Below are positions 8,358 through 16,648 of a stretch of 64,000 nt of DNA, piece after piece. Position 1 is the stretch's first letter. Every line of letters begins with the position of its first letter. The DNA comes from Paeniglutamicibacter quisquiliarum (GTDB lineage Bacteria > Actinomycetota > Actinomycetes > Actinomycetales > Micrococcaceae), in assembly GCF_019084045.1 (NCBI RefSeq), contig NZ_JAHRED010000011.1:53473-117472 (forward strand), read 5' to 3'. Under the pieces are notes generated by a model, which saw nothing but the letters and a program-made list of their open reading frames with translations, was not told the DNA's origin and ran no database searches. A program made the translations under genes and the position numbers.

Positions 8358-9266
8358 ATGAATCTTGCCGGAGACAACGAAGTGACCATGACCAACGTCC
8401 GTGCCGAAAAGGTTCGAGAAGTGGCCCGACTGGCCACCCGCACGGGGCGCGCCCGCAGCGGCGAGTTCCTAGCCGAGGGCCCGCAGGCCGTCCGCGAGGC
8501 CCTGCGCCTGCAGCTGGAAAATGCAGAACAGGGAAAGGCCGCCGTTGTTCGTGCCGTCTATGCGACCGAGGACTGCCTGGACCGGTATCCGGAACTCGAG
8601 GTAATGGCCAACCAGGCCGAGAGCGTGCACACCCGGCTGGTCAGCCCGGAGGTCCTGGCGGCAATGGCCGACACCGTGACCCCGCAGGGAATCTTGGCCG
8701 TGTGCATCATTCCCGAAACCAGCCTGCAGGACGTGGCCGCGGCCAAGCCGCGACTCGTGGCGGTGCTGTGCCGCGTGCAGGACCCGGGCAACGCCGGAAC
8801 CATCATCAGGGCGGCGGTGGCCGCGGGCGCCGACGCCGTGGTGCTCACCGCAGGCAGCGTGGACATCTACAATCCCAAGGCCGTGCGCTCCACCGTGGGC
8901 TCCGTCTTCCACCTGCCCATCATCACCAATGTCGATTTCGGTGAAACCATCGCCACGCTCAAGGCCCAGGGCAGCACCGTCCTTGCCGCCGACGGCTACG
9001 GTGCCGCGGACCTGGATGCGCTCCAGGACGCCAGCGCCGCGCGCCGCGCGGGAAGCCCGGGGGAAGCCGCCCAGGGACAGCCGGCCCTGGAGGACCCCAC
9101 GGTGTGGCTCTTCGGAAACGAGGGCCAGGGCCTGAATGAGGACGAACTGGCCGGCGCCGACCACCGTGTGGCCGTGCCGCTGTACGGGATCGCCGAATCG
9201 CTGAACGTCGGCACTGCCGCCACGGTGTGCCTCTACGCCTCGGCACGCGCGCAACGACGCGCCTGA
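8358..9266 (+). CDS. TrmH/SpoU family RNA 2'-O-methyltransferase
   Basis: A SPOUT-class methyltransferase of 302 residues. An N-terminal substrate-binding domain is followed by the knotted catalytic domain with the three family motifs: N-A-G-T-I-I-R-A (near 147), N-E-G-Q-G-L (near 254) and the C-terminal E-S-L-N-V-G (near 277). It would methylate ribose in rRNA or tRNA using S-adenosylmethionine; the position cannot be told. TAAAGT at 8345-8350 with a seven-base spacer puts the ATG at or next to the transcription start, and no ribosome binding site is seen. An insert around 225-245 (A-A-R-R-A-G-S-P) is specific to this protein. Confidence 0.88.
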   Translation: MNLAGDNEVTMTNVRAEKVREVARLATRTGRARSGEFLAEGPQAVREALRLQLENAEQGKAAVVRAVYATEDCLDRYPELEVMANQAESVHTRLVSPEVLAAMADTVTPQGILAVCIIPETSLQDVAAAKPRLVAVLCRVQDPGNAGTIIRAAVAAGADAVVLTAGSVDIYNPKAVRSTVGSVFHLPIITNVDFGETIATLKAQGSTVLAADGYGAADLDALQDASAARRAGSPGEAAQGQPALEDPTVWLFGNEGQGLNEDELAGADHRVAVPLYGIAESLNVGTAATVCLYASARAQRRA

Positions 9267-9430
9267 GGCGGGCGCCGCGCAGCTGCGCAACGGCGAAAAT
9301 CCGGTGGCATAGGATGAGAAAATAGTGCTCAAATACCATGCCGATACCTCCTGCACGCGAGGTCTGCCCTTGCCGGGCGGACTGGTACACGGGTGTCGAC
9401 GAATCACGGGCGAAAGAAGGTAGGGGCGCC

Positions 9431-10366
9431 ATGGCAGCATCCGGCGGAACGAAGGCAGTGGTCGCGGCGCTTGCGGCCAACCTGACCATTGCGGTATTCA
9501 AGTTTGTGGCCTGGGCCGTGACGGCCTCCTCCTCAATGCTTGCCGAGGCCATCCACTCGGTGGCCGACTCCGGAAACCAGGTTCTCCTGCTCGTCGGCGG
9601 AAAGAAGGCCAGGCGGGAGGCCGATGCGCAGCACCCCTTCGGCTACGGGCGCGAACGCTACGTGTATTCGTTCATTGTCTCCATCGTGCTCTTCAGCGTC
9701 GGCGGGCTTTTCGCCCTCTACGAGGCCTGGCAGAAGTTCCAGCACCCCCACGGCATCGAAGGCAAGTGGTGGTGGGTTCCGCTGGCAGTGCTCATTGGCG
9801 CAATCATCGCCGAGTCCTTCTCCTTCCGCACCGCCATCATCGAATCCAACCTGGTGCGCGGCACCCAGTCCTGGGCCAAGTTCATCCGCACCGCCAAGGC
9901 CCCCGAACTGCCGGTCATCCTGCTGGAGGACTTCGGCGCGCTCCTCGGCCTGGTCCTTGCCCTGTGCGGCGTCAGCCTCACCCTGCTGACCGGCAACGGC
10001 GTCTGGGACGCGGCGGGCACCGCCTGCATCGGGCTGCTGCTGGTGGCCATCGCCATCGTGCTGGCCATGGAAACCAAGTCGCTGCTGCTGGGCGAATCCG
10101 CCGGGGTCGAGCACGTCGAGCAGATCTCGGCCGCCCTCACCGCCCGGGGCGCCAAGCTGATCCACCTCAAGACCCTGCACCTGGGCCCCGAGGAACTCCT
10201 GGTCGCCGCCAAGGTGTCGGTGCCGGAAAACGCCACGGGGGAGCAGATCGCCACCGCCATCGACGACGCCGAAGCACGAATTCGCGCCGCCGTGCCGCTC
10301 AAATGCGTGATCTACATTGAACCGGACATCCTGGGGGCGGCCAAGACGCTGCCCCAGGAAGGATAG
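9431..10366 (+). CDS. Cation diffusion facilitator family transporter
   Basis: A 311-residue membrane protein of the CDF family, which exports divalent cations (Zn, Mn, Fe, Co) by proton antiport. Transmembrane helix 2 carries A-E-A-I-H-S-V-A-D-S-G-N-Q, with the Asp of the membrane metal site; helix 5 has L-E-D-F-G-A with the second acidic pair. A cytoplasmic ferredoxin-like domain (about 215-300) follows. The ATG at 9431 has an AGGGG-type ribosome binding site; the upstream in-frame extension is not membrane-like. The metal is not predictable. The stop overlaps the next gene region by a few bases. Confidence 0.88.
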   Translation: MAASGGTKAVVAALAANLTIAVFKFVAWAVTASSSMLAEAIHSVADSGNQVLLLVGGKKARREADAQHPFGYGRERYVYSFIVSIVLFSVGGLFALYEAWQKFQHPHGIEGKWWWVPLAVLIGAIIAESFSFRTAIIESNLVRGTQSWAKFIRTAKAPELPVILLEDFGALLGLVLALCGVSLTLLTGNGVWDAAGTACIGLLLVAIAIVLAMETKSLLLGESAGVEHVEQISAALTARGAKLIHLKTLHLGPEELLVAAKVSVPENATGEQIATAIDDAEARIRAAVPLKCVIYIEPDILGAAKTLPQEG

Positions 10367-10371
10367 TGGCG

Positions 10372-10806
10372 ATGGCCTACAAGCAGATCGTCGCCGCCGC
10401 GATCCTGGACTCCCTTTCCTCCCCGCGCCGGCTGCTTGCCGCACGGCGCACCGCCCCGCCGGAACTCGCAGGCTTGTGGGAGTTCCCCGGCGGGAAGCTC
10501 GAGCCGGACGAGAGCTGTGAAGAGGGCGTGAGGCGCGAACTGGCCGAGGAGCTCGGTGTCGAGGTGGCCCTGGGCAGCGAGGTCTTCGGTCCCGTGCCCG
10601 AAGGTTGGGTGCTCAACGATCGTGCGGCGATGCGCGTCTGGTTTGCCGAGATCACCGGCGGCACCCCGGAGACGCTCGAGGACCACGACCAGCTCGCCTG
10701 GGTTGACCTGGAACGCGGGGCCCTCGAGGCCCTGGCCTGGATCCCTGCCGACCTGCCCATCGTCCGCGCGGTGCTTGCGGAGACCCTGGCCGGTGCCACC
10801 CGGTGA
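10372..10806 (+). CDS. NUDIX hydrolase (MutT-like)
   Basis: A 144-residue pyrophosphohydrolase with a complete NUDIX box G-G-K-L-E-P-D-E-S-C-E-E-G followed by V-R-R-E-L-A-E-E-L-G-V, starting near residue 40. The N-terminus (V-A-A-A-I-L-D, L-A-A-R-R-T, W-E-F-P-G-G-K) is of the MutT type that removes oxidised dGTP. A GTG at 10366 overlaps the previous stop, but AGGAAGGA at 10356-10363 is correctly spaced for the ATG at 10372. Its stop overlaps the GTG of pcp. Confidence 0.88.
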   Translation: MAYKQIVAAAILDSLSSPRRLLAARRTAPPELAGLWEFPGGKLEPDESCEEGVRRELAEELGVEVALGSEVFGPVPEGWVLNDRAAMRVWFAEITGGTPETLEDHDQLAWVDLERGALEALAWIPADLPIVRAVLAETLAGATR

Positions 10807-11435
10807 TCCTGCTGACCGGATTTGAACCGTTCGGCGGGGCGGAGTCCAACTCCTCCCTCGCCGTCGCGCGGGAAGCCGCGCTGATCCTCGAAGAACAGGG
10901 CCTCCGGGCCGCGGCCGCGGAACTGCCCTGCGTCTTCGCCACCGCCCCGGCAGTGCTCGAAGGCCTCCTGGCCGCCCGGCGGCCGCACGTGGTGATCGCC
11001 CTCGGGCTGGCCGCGGGGCGCAGCACCCTGGGCCTGGAAAAGGTGGCGATCAACCACCTGGACGCCCGCATCGCCGACAACGCCGGGAAACAACCCATCG
11101 ACCTGCCGGTCGTTGCCGGCGGGCCTGCAGCGTACTTCTCCGGCCTTCCGCTGAAGGCAGCCCTGCAGGCATTGCGGGACCCGGCCGCCGGAAACGGCCA
11201 TGTCGCTGCCGAGATCTCCTATTCCGCCGGGACCTTCGTCTGCAACCAGGTGTTCTACGCCCTGATGCACCACACCCATGCGGTGCCGGGGGTCAGCGCC
11301 GGGTTCGTCCATGTTCCCCCGATGCGCGACGCGGACCCGGGGATCGGGCACCATGCACGCGCGGTGGCCGCCCTGGCACGGCTGGCGCTGGACCCAGGCC
11401 CCGAACCGGCCCTGGCCGCGGGCACCGAATACTAG
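10803..11435 (+). CDS. pcp: Pyroglutamyl-peptidase I
   Basis: Cysteine peptidase (family C15, cytoplasmic) that removes N-terminal pyroglutamate. The catalytic triad is visible: Glu79 in T-L-G-L-E-K-V-A-I-N, Cys147 in A-G-T-F-V-C-N-Q-V-F-Y, and His170 in G-F-V-H-V-P-P. Length 210 residues is normal. Starts with GTG in a GTGA overlap with the NUDIX gene, so the two are translationally coupled. Its stop overlaps by four bases the stop of the opposing SIMPL gene. Confidence 0.93.
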   Translation: MILLTGFEPFGGAESNSSLAVAREAALILEEQGLRAAAAELPCVFATAPAVLEGLLAARRPHVVIALGLAAGRSTLGLEKVAINHLDARIADNAGKQPIDLPVVAGGPAAYFSGLPLKAALQALRDPAAGNGHVAAEISYSAGTFVCNQVFYALMHHTHAVPGVSAGFVHVPPMRDADPGIGHHARAVAALARLALDPGPEPALAAGTEY

Positions 11436-12088
11436 GATCCCGCGGCGGGGCCGCTGTCCCGGGTGAGCAGTTCCCACTGCACCTCAAGCGTCACCGAAAG
11501 CTCCCGCCGGCCGGCAACCACCGGCATCGACTCGGCGGCCAACGCGACGGCCTTGGCACGTTGCAGCGGCTCCACGGGTGCGTCGCCCACTTCGCGGATC
11601 AGCAGCGCGGCCCCGAGGCGCGCGCCGGCAAGCGCGGCCAGGTGCGCGGCCTTGGAGCGTGCATCGGCGAAGGCCGATTCCCGGGCGGCCTTCAACGCGG
11701 TGCCGGGATCGGATACCTCCGCCCGCAGCGAATGGATCCGCAGTGCATCCCCGCCTGCGGCAACGGCGGCCGCCAGCACCCAGGTGACCGCGTCCACCGC
11801 CAGCTCCCGGGCCTCGATGGTCGTTTCCGCGTCGTAGCCGTCGGCCACGGATTCCTCGTTCCGCCAGGAGGTCCTGGCCATGAGCCCGATTCCCGTGGTT
11901 GCCAGGTTTGCCCCGGGTGCCGCGACCAATACCGCCGCGATGACCTCCCGCGCCCGGACGGCGGCAAGATCAAAGGCCTCCGCCGCCTGCCCGTGGTGCA
12001 GGTGGATGGTCAGGGAGATTGCCATGACATCGGGGACGGCCGGCGCGGATGCGGTCCCGTGCACCGTGATGGCGGCCGGGCGGTTCAT
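11432..12088 (-). CDS. SIMPL domain (DUF541) protein
   Basis: A 218-residue protein with I-T-V-H-G-T-A-S-A-P-A-V-P-D at the start, the strand typical of SIMPL/DUF541 proteins, and a C-terminal half with A-F-A-D-A-R-S-K-A-A-H-L-A-A-L-A-G, the family hallmark. No signal peptide is visible, so this member appears cytoplasmic, unlike the periplasmic ones of Gram-negatives. The function of the family is poorly defined. Starts in an ATGA overlap with the gene upstream on the minus strand. Confidence 0.82.
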   Translation of the reverse strand: MNRPAAITVHGTASAPAVPDVMAISLTIHLHHGQAAEAFDLAAVRAREVIAAVLVAAPGANLATTGIGLMARTSWRNEESVADGYDAETTIEARELAVDAVTWVLAAAVAAGGDALRIHSLRAEVSDPGTALKAARESAFADARSKAAHLAALAGARLGAALLIREVGDAPVEPLQRAKAVALAAESMPVVAGRRELSVTLEVQWELLTRDSGPAAGS

Positions 12089-12582
12089 GCCGCGGGCCCG
12101 TCAACCGGGCGTGCACCTGCCGGGGTTCCGCGGAGCCCGCGGCGCAGGCCGGCTGCCAGCACGGGCAACAGCTTGCGGACGGGCCTTTCCCGGTAACCGC
12201 CGGCCTGCAGGTTGGCAGCGCGCTCAAAAAAGTTCCTCGAGGCAGGGTCCGCGGTGCGCAGCCACGAATAGCCGGCGGCCGCAAAATACAGGGGGAGGAA
12301 GGGCAATCCCAGGCACAGGGCATATTGCGTGCAATGCGTCTCCTCATGGGAGAGCAACTGCGGGTGCAGGACCTGGCCGCTGAGCGAAGGACGAAAAAAG
12401 ACGACGTTTCCCACGGTGAATGCCCCTGCCTTGGGGAGCGCCGGGGTGTAGTTTCGCGCGTAGAGGATTCCCCGCGCCCCGCGCGAGATGCTGCATCCGC
12501 TGGCGGCTGCCAGCGCCAGTCCACTGATGGTGCTCAAATTCAGCCAATTGGCGACCTCGCGGGTGCGCTCCCAGGTGTTCAT
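12085..12582 (-). CDS. Small protein with HExxH motif (DUF4157-like)
   Basis: A 165-residue protein with L-L-S-H-E-E-T-H-C-T-Q-Y around residue 80, an HExxH zinc-binding motif, followed by hydrophobic L-G-L-P-F-L-P-L-Y-F and then F-F-E-R-A-A-N near 120, an order resembling small HExxH proteins such as the DUF4157 group. Whether it is an active peptidase is not shown. The ATG at 12582 follows TACACT (12596-12591) by eight bases, giving a nearly leaderless mRNA. Longer in-frame starts exist but cross that promoter. It forms a two-gene operon with the SIMPL gene. Confidence 0.65.
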   Translation of the reverse strand: MNTWERTREVANWLNLSTISGLALAAASGCSISRGARGILYARNYTPALPKAGAFTVGNVVFFRPSLSGQVLHPQLLSHEETHCTQYALCLGLPFLPLYFAAAGYSWLRTADPASRNFFERAANLQAGGYRERPVRKLLPVLAAGLRRGLRGTPAGARPVDGPAA

Positions 12583-12728
12583 GGTTCCCAAGTGTAGGCC
12601 CGGGGGGCCGGCAATGGGGGCCCGAGGCCGAAGGAACAATTCTTGGCCCGGGCGACCCACCCACTAGTGTTGAAGGGTGAACCGGGAGCACCGTCGCCGA
12701 TCAATGCCCCGCACGTGGAGGAGAATTC

Positions 12729-13385
12729 ATGAAGAAGACCGTATCCGTCATTGGTGTCATGGTCGCGCTGGTGTTGAGCCTGACCGGTTGCGTGAAGATG
12801 GAGGCCGACCTGGTCATCTCGAGCCCGGAGGAAGCAACGCTGGAGATGGTGATGGCCTTCGACAAGGGCGTTGCCGGAGACGTGGGCACCGACGAACTGC
12901 TGGCCCAGATGGGAATGACCGAGGACGAGTTCTTCCAGAGCATGCCGGAGGAAGCTGAGAAGACGCCCTACGACCAGGACAACTTCCGGGGCTACACCTT
13001 CACCGTCGCGGACAAGTCGCTGACCGAGATCAGCGACATCTCCGGCAAGCTGGGCCCGAAGATCGACGTCGACTACAGCGGGGAGATGTACCACTTCTCG
13101 GCCCAGGGTCTTGCCGGGACCGACACCTCGTCCCTGAGCGAAGCCACGATGACGGTCACCTTCCCGGGCGAGGTCACGAGCGCCAGCGCCGGGGCGCACA
13201 TCGAGGGCAATACCGTGAGCTTCGACATGCGCGAGTCCAGCGGCGAGATGACCGCCGTGGCCAAGCCCAAGGACAACTCGGCGATGTACCTTTCCCTCGG
13301 CTTCGGTGCGCTTGGCCTGCTGGGCGCCGTCGTCGCGGTCGCCACGATGCGCCGCGCCGAGGAAACCGAAAACGTGCACGCCTAA
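12729..13385 (+). CDS. LppM-like lipoprotein
   Basis: A 218-residue exported lipoprotein. The signal peptide (M-K-K-T-V-S-V-I-G-V-M-V-A-L) ends in the lipobox S-L-T-G-C with Cys21. The mature domain begins V-K-M-E-A-D-L-V-I-S, as in mycobacterial LppM, and there is a C-terminal membrane helix (about 185-205) followed by a short charged tail. GGAGG (12717-12723 region) lies before the ATG; TAGTGT at 12665-12670 gives a leader of about 50 bases. The role is not known; LppM of M. tuberculosis affects phagosome maturation, which need not apply here. Confidence 0.8.
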   Translation: MKKTVSVIGVMVALVLSLTGCVKMEADLVISSPEEATLEMVMAFDKGVAGDVGTDELLAQMGMTEDEFFQSMPEEAEKTPYDQDNFRGYTFTVADKSLTEISDISGKLGPKIDVDYSGEMYHFSAQGLAGTDTSSLSEATMTVTFPGEVTSASAGAHIEGNTVSFDMRESSGEMTAVAKPKDNSAMYLSLGFGALGLLGAVVAVATMRRAEETENVHA

Positions 13386-13426
13386 CACCGCAGGACGCCG
13401 AACCACGCGGTTCGGCCGGATAACGA

Positions 13427-13474
13427 CAAAGGGACCGCCAGACCGGGATGAACCCGGGCTTGGCGGTCCCTTTG
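13427..13474. terminator. Bidirectional terminator between LppM-like and PBP genes
   Basis: Arms CAAAGGGACCGCCA and TGGCGGTCCCTTTG enclose an inner CCGGG/CCCGG pairing. It lies between two convergent genes. Confidence 0.8.
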
Positions 13475-13501
13475 GCATGTCGGCCGGGAGGGGAGCGGCG
13501 G

Positions 13502-15406
13502 CTACTGTGCCTCGGTCAGGAATTCGGCAAGGATGGGTCCGGCGGTCTGCGCCCCGCCGCTGCCGTCGCCCACGAACACCGCCACCGCAAGGTCGCCCTG
13601 GGCGGCGATGGTCCACGCGTGGGCGTTGCGCTCGGCGTCGTATTCGGCCGTGCCGCTCTTGCCGATGATCACGGGTCCGGGGACGTTCTTGAGGTCCTTC
13701 AGGGTGCCGTGGTCAACCACCTGCGCCATCATGCCCGAAAGCGCCTTGGCCTCGGCCGCCGTCAACGGGTTCTTGGGCTTCGGTGCGGCGTCGGGCTTGG
13801 GGCTGGCCACCAGGTGGGGGCTGACGGTGGCGCCGTTCTTGACCGAGGCAGCCACCGTGGCCATGCCCAGCGCCGAGGCCTCGACGACACCCTGTCCGAT
13901 GCCGTTGGCCGCCAGCTCGGTGCCGGTGGAGTCCTCCGGGACCGAGCCCAGGAACGAGGCGGCGCCCGTGGAGGGGCTCAGGTTCAGCCCCAGGGAGGCC
14001 GCAGCATCGGCGAGGGCCGGCGCCTTGACCTTCGAGGCACCCTCGAGGAAGACGGTGTTGCAGGACTGTGCCACCGCCTCGGAGAGCGGGATGCTTCCCA
14101 ACGCACTGGAGGGGTAGCCGTCGTAGTTCTTGAACGCCTTGCCATCCACCGTCATGGTGGCCGGGCACTCCACGCTCGTCGCCGGGGTGTCCCCGGAGCG
14201 GAGCATGGCCAGCGCAGTGACGACCTTGAACGTGGAGCCGGGGGCGTACTTGCCCAGCAGCGCGGTGTTCTGTGCGTTGTCGGTGGGCCCGGCGGCGGCG
14301 GCGAGGATCGCCCCGTCGGAGGGGCGGATGGCGACCAGGGCGCTGTCGCTGTCCGAATCGGCAATCAGCGACTCGGCAAGGGTCTGCAGGTCGCGGTCGA
14401 GGGTGGTCTTCACGTCCTGGCCGTCCACCGCTTCCCGCGACACCAGGGTCGAGACCTCGGCCCGGTCCTTGTCGTAGATGTTGATGCTGTAGCCCTTGGT
14501 TCCTGCCAGCTCGTCCTGGTAGGCCTTTTGCAGGCCCGAGAGCCCGACCTGGTCCCCGGCGCCGATGCTGCCCTTGGATTCGGCGACGATTTCCGCCGTG
14601 GCCTCGCCCACCGATCCCAGGATCGCCCGGGCAAAACTCCTGCTGGGTGCCAGCGGCTGGGAGCCCGGTTGGGCCAGGACCCCGGGAATGGCCTCGAGCT
14701 GCTCGTCGGTGACGGTGCGGTTGATGTCGTCGCGCAGCGTGATGGCCTGGACGAAGGCGCGCGGGCCGGCGGCGGCAACGCTCTTGGCGTACGGTTCGGC
14801 GTCGATGTCCAGCACCTTGGCCAGCTTGGTTGCCGAGCCCTCCCAGGCCTCCTCGCCGATCGCTTCCTTGTTGATCCCGATGCGCAGGACCGGCCGGTCG
14901 GTCACCAGGGTCTGGGCCTTGTTGCCCAGGATCTCCCCGCGCTTGGCCGGGGCGCTGCGCTTGGCAACGTACTGGCCGGCCTCCAGCCCCGGCACTGCCA
15001 GGGCGGGGGAGTAGCGCACCGCCCAGGTCTTGGTCTGCTCATCGAGTTCCAGCGTCGCCTGGGTCTGGTAGGTCCAGTCGGTGTCGGTTGAATCGATGTC
15101 CCACACCGTGTTGTAGACGGCGGTGGCGGTCTTGGGGCCCTCGGACCCCTCGTCCTCGGTGACCGAGGCCAGGGTGACGGTGCGCGGGATCGACTCCAGC
15201 GGCTTGAGCGCCTCGGACAGTTCGGCACCCGCGGCGGCGGCGTCCTGGCCGGCCAGCGGGACGGAGGCAAGGTCCAGGCCCTGCAGCGAACCGGCCAGGA
15301 GTTCGGCCGTGGCATTCGGCGAGGGCGGCGCGGAGCAGGCCCCCAGGGAGCCGATCATCAACAAGGCGGCGGCAGGCAGGGCAAAAGTTCGAATAACTCG
15401 CGACAT
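13502..15406 (-). CDS. Lipoprotein class B penicillin-binding protein
   Basis: A D,D-transpeptidase of 634 residues that cross-links peptidoglycan outside the membrane. The signal peptide ends in the lipobox S-L-G-A-C (Cys24), so it is lipid-anchored. An NTF2-like (MecA N-terminal) domain spans about 27-140, a dimerisation domain with R-G-E-I about 150-310, and the transpeptidase about 330-630 with S391-T-F-K, S448-C-N and K583-S-G-T. The layout resembles PBP2a-like and M. tuberculosis PbpA/Lpp proteins. The reading frame is open far upstream, but that part is antisense to pheS. Divergent from pheST. Confidence 0.92.
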   Translation of the reverse strand: MSRVIRTFALPAAALLMIGSLGACSAPPSPNATAELLAGSLQGLDLASVPLAGQDAAAAGAELSEALKPLESIPRTVTLASVTEDEGSEGPKTATAVYNTVWDIDSTDTDWTYQTQATLELDEQTKTWAVRYSPALAVPGLEAGQYVAKRSAPAKRGEILGNKAQTLVTDRPVLRIGINKEAIGEEAWEGSATKLAKVLDIDAEPYAKSVAAAGPRAFVQAITLRDDINRTVTDEQLEAIPGVLAQPGSQPLAPSRSFARAILGSVGEATAEIVAESKGSIGAGDQVGLSGLQKAYQDELAGTKGYSINIYDKDRAEVSTLVSREAVDGQDVKTTLDRDLQTLAESLIADSDSDSALVAIRPSDGAILAAAAGPTDNAQNTALLGKYAPGSTFKVVTALAMLRSGDTPATSVECPATMTVDGKAFKNYDGYPSSALGSIPLSEAVAQSCNTVFLEGASKVKAPALADAAASLGLNLSPSTGAASFLGSVPEDSTGTELAANGIGQGVVEASALGMATVAASVKNGATVSPHLVASPKPDAAPKPKNPLTAAEAKALSGMMAQVVDHGTLKDLKNVPGPVIIGKSGTAEYDAERNAHAWTIAAQGDLAVAVFVGDGSGGAQTAGPILAEFLTEAQ

Positions 15407-15499
15407 GGGACTAACTATTGCCCAAGCCTCCCGCGCTGTCCACAACCGCGGGGCCGCGGGGGGCCGAGTCGCGATTCCCGGCCCGCGGGGCGGTGCACC

Positions 15500-15505
15500 T
15501 AGAAT
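15500..15505 (+). promoter_or_regulatory. -10 element for pheST
   Basis: TAGAAT in the 150-base gap between the penicillin-binding protein gene and pheS gives a leader of about 45 bases. No T-box or other long leader structure fits in this space. Confidence 0.5.
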
Positions 15506-15550
15506 GGGATGCAGAACCAGAGACACAATCAACAGTGAAAAGGGCCGTAG

Positions 15551-16645
<1,095 letters not shown>

Positions 16646-16648
16646 GTT

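Noticed and set aside
12677..12958. Leaderless GTG frame of 93 codons starting seven bases after TAGTGT
   Set aside because: It overlaps the lipoprotein gene in another frame and has shadow-like composition. The promoter more likely serves the lipoprotein with a 50-base leader.
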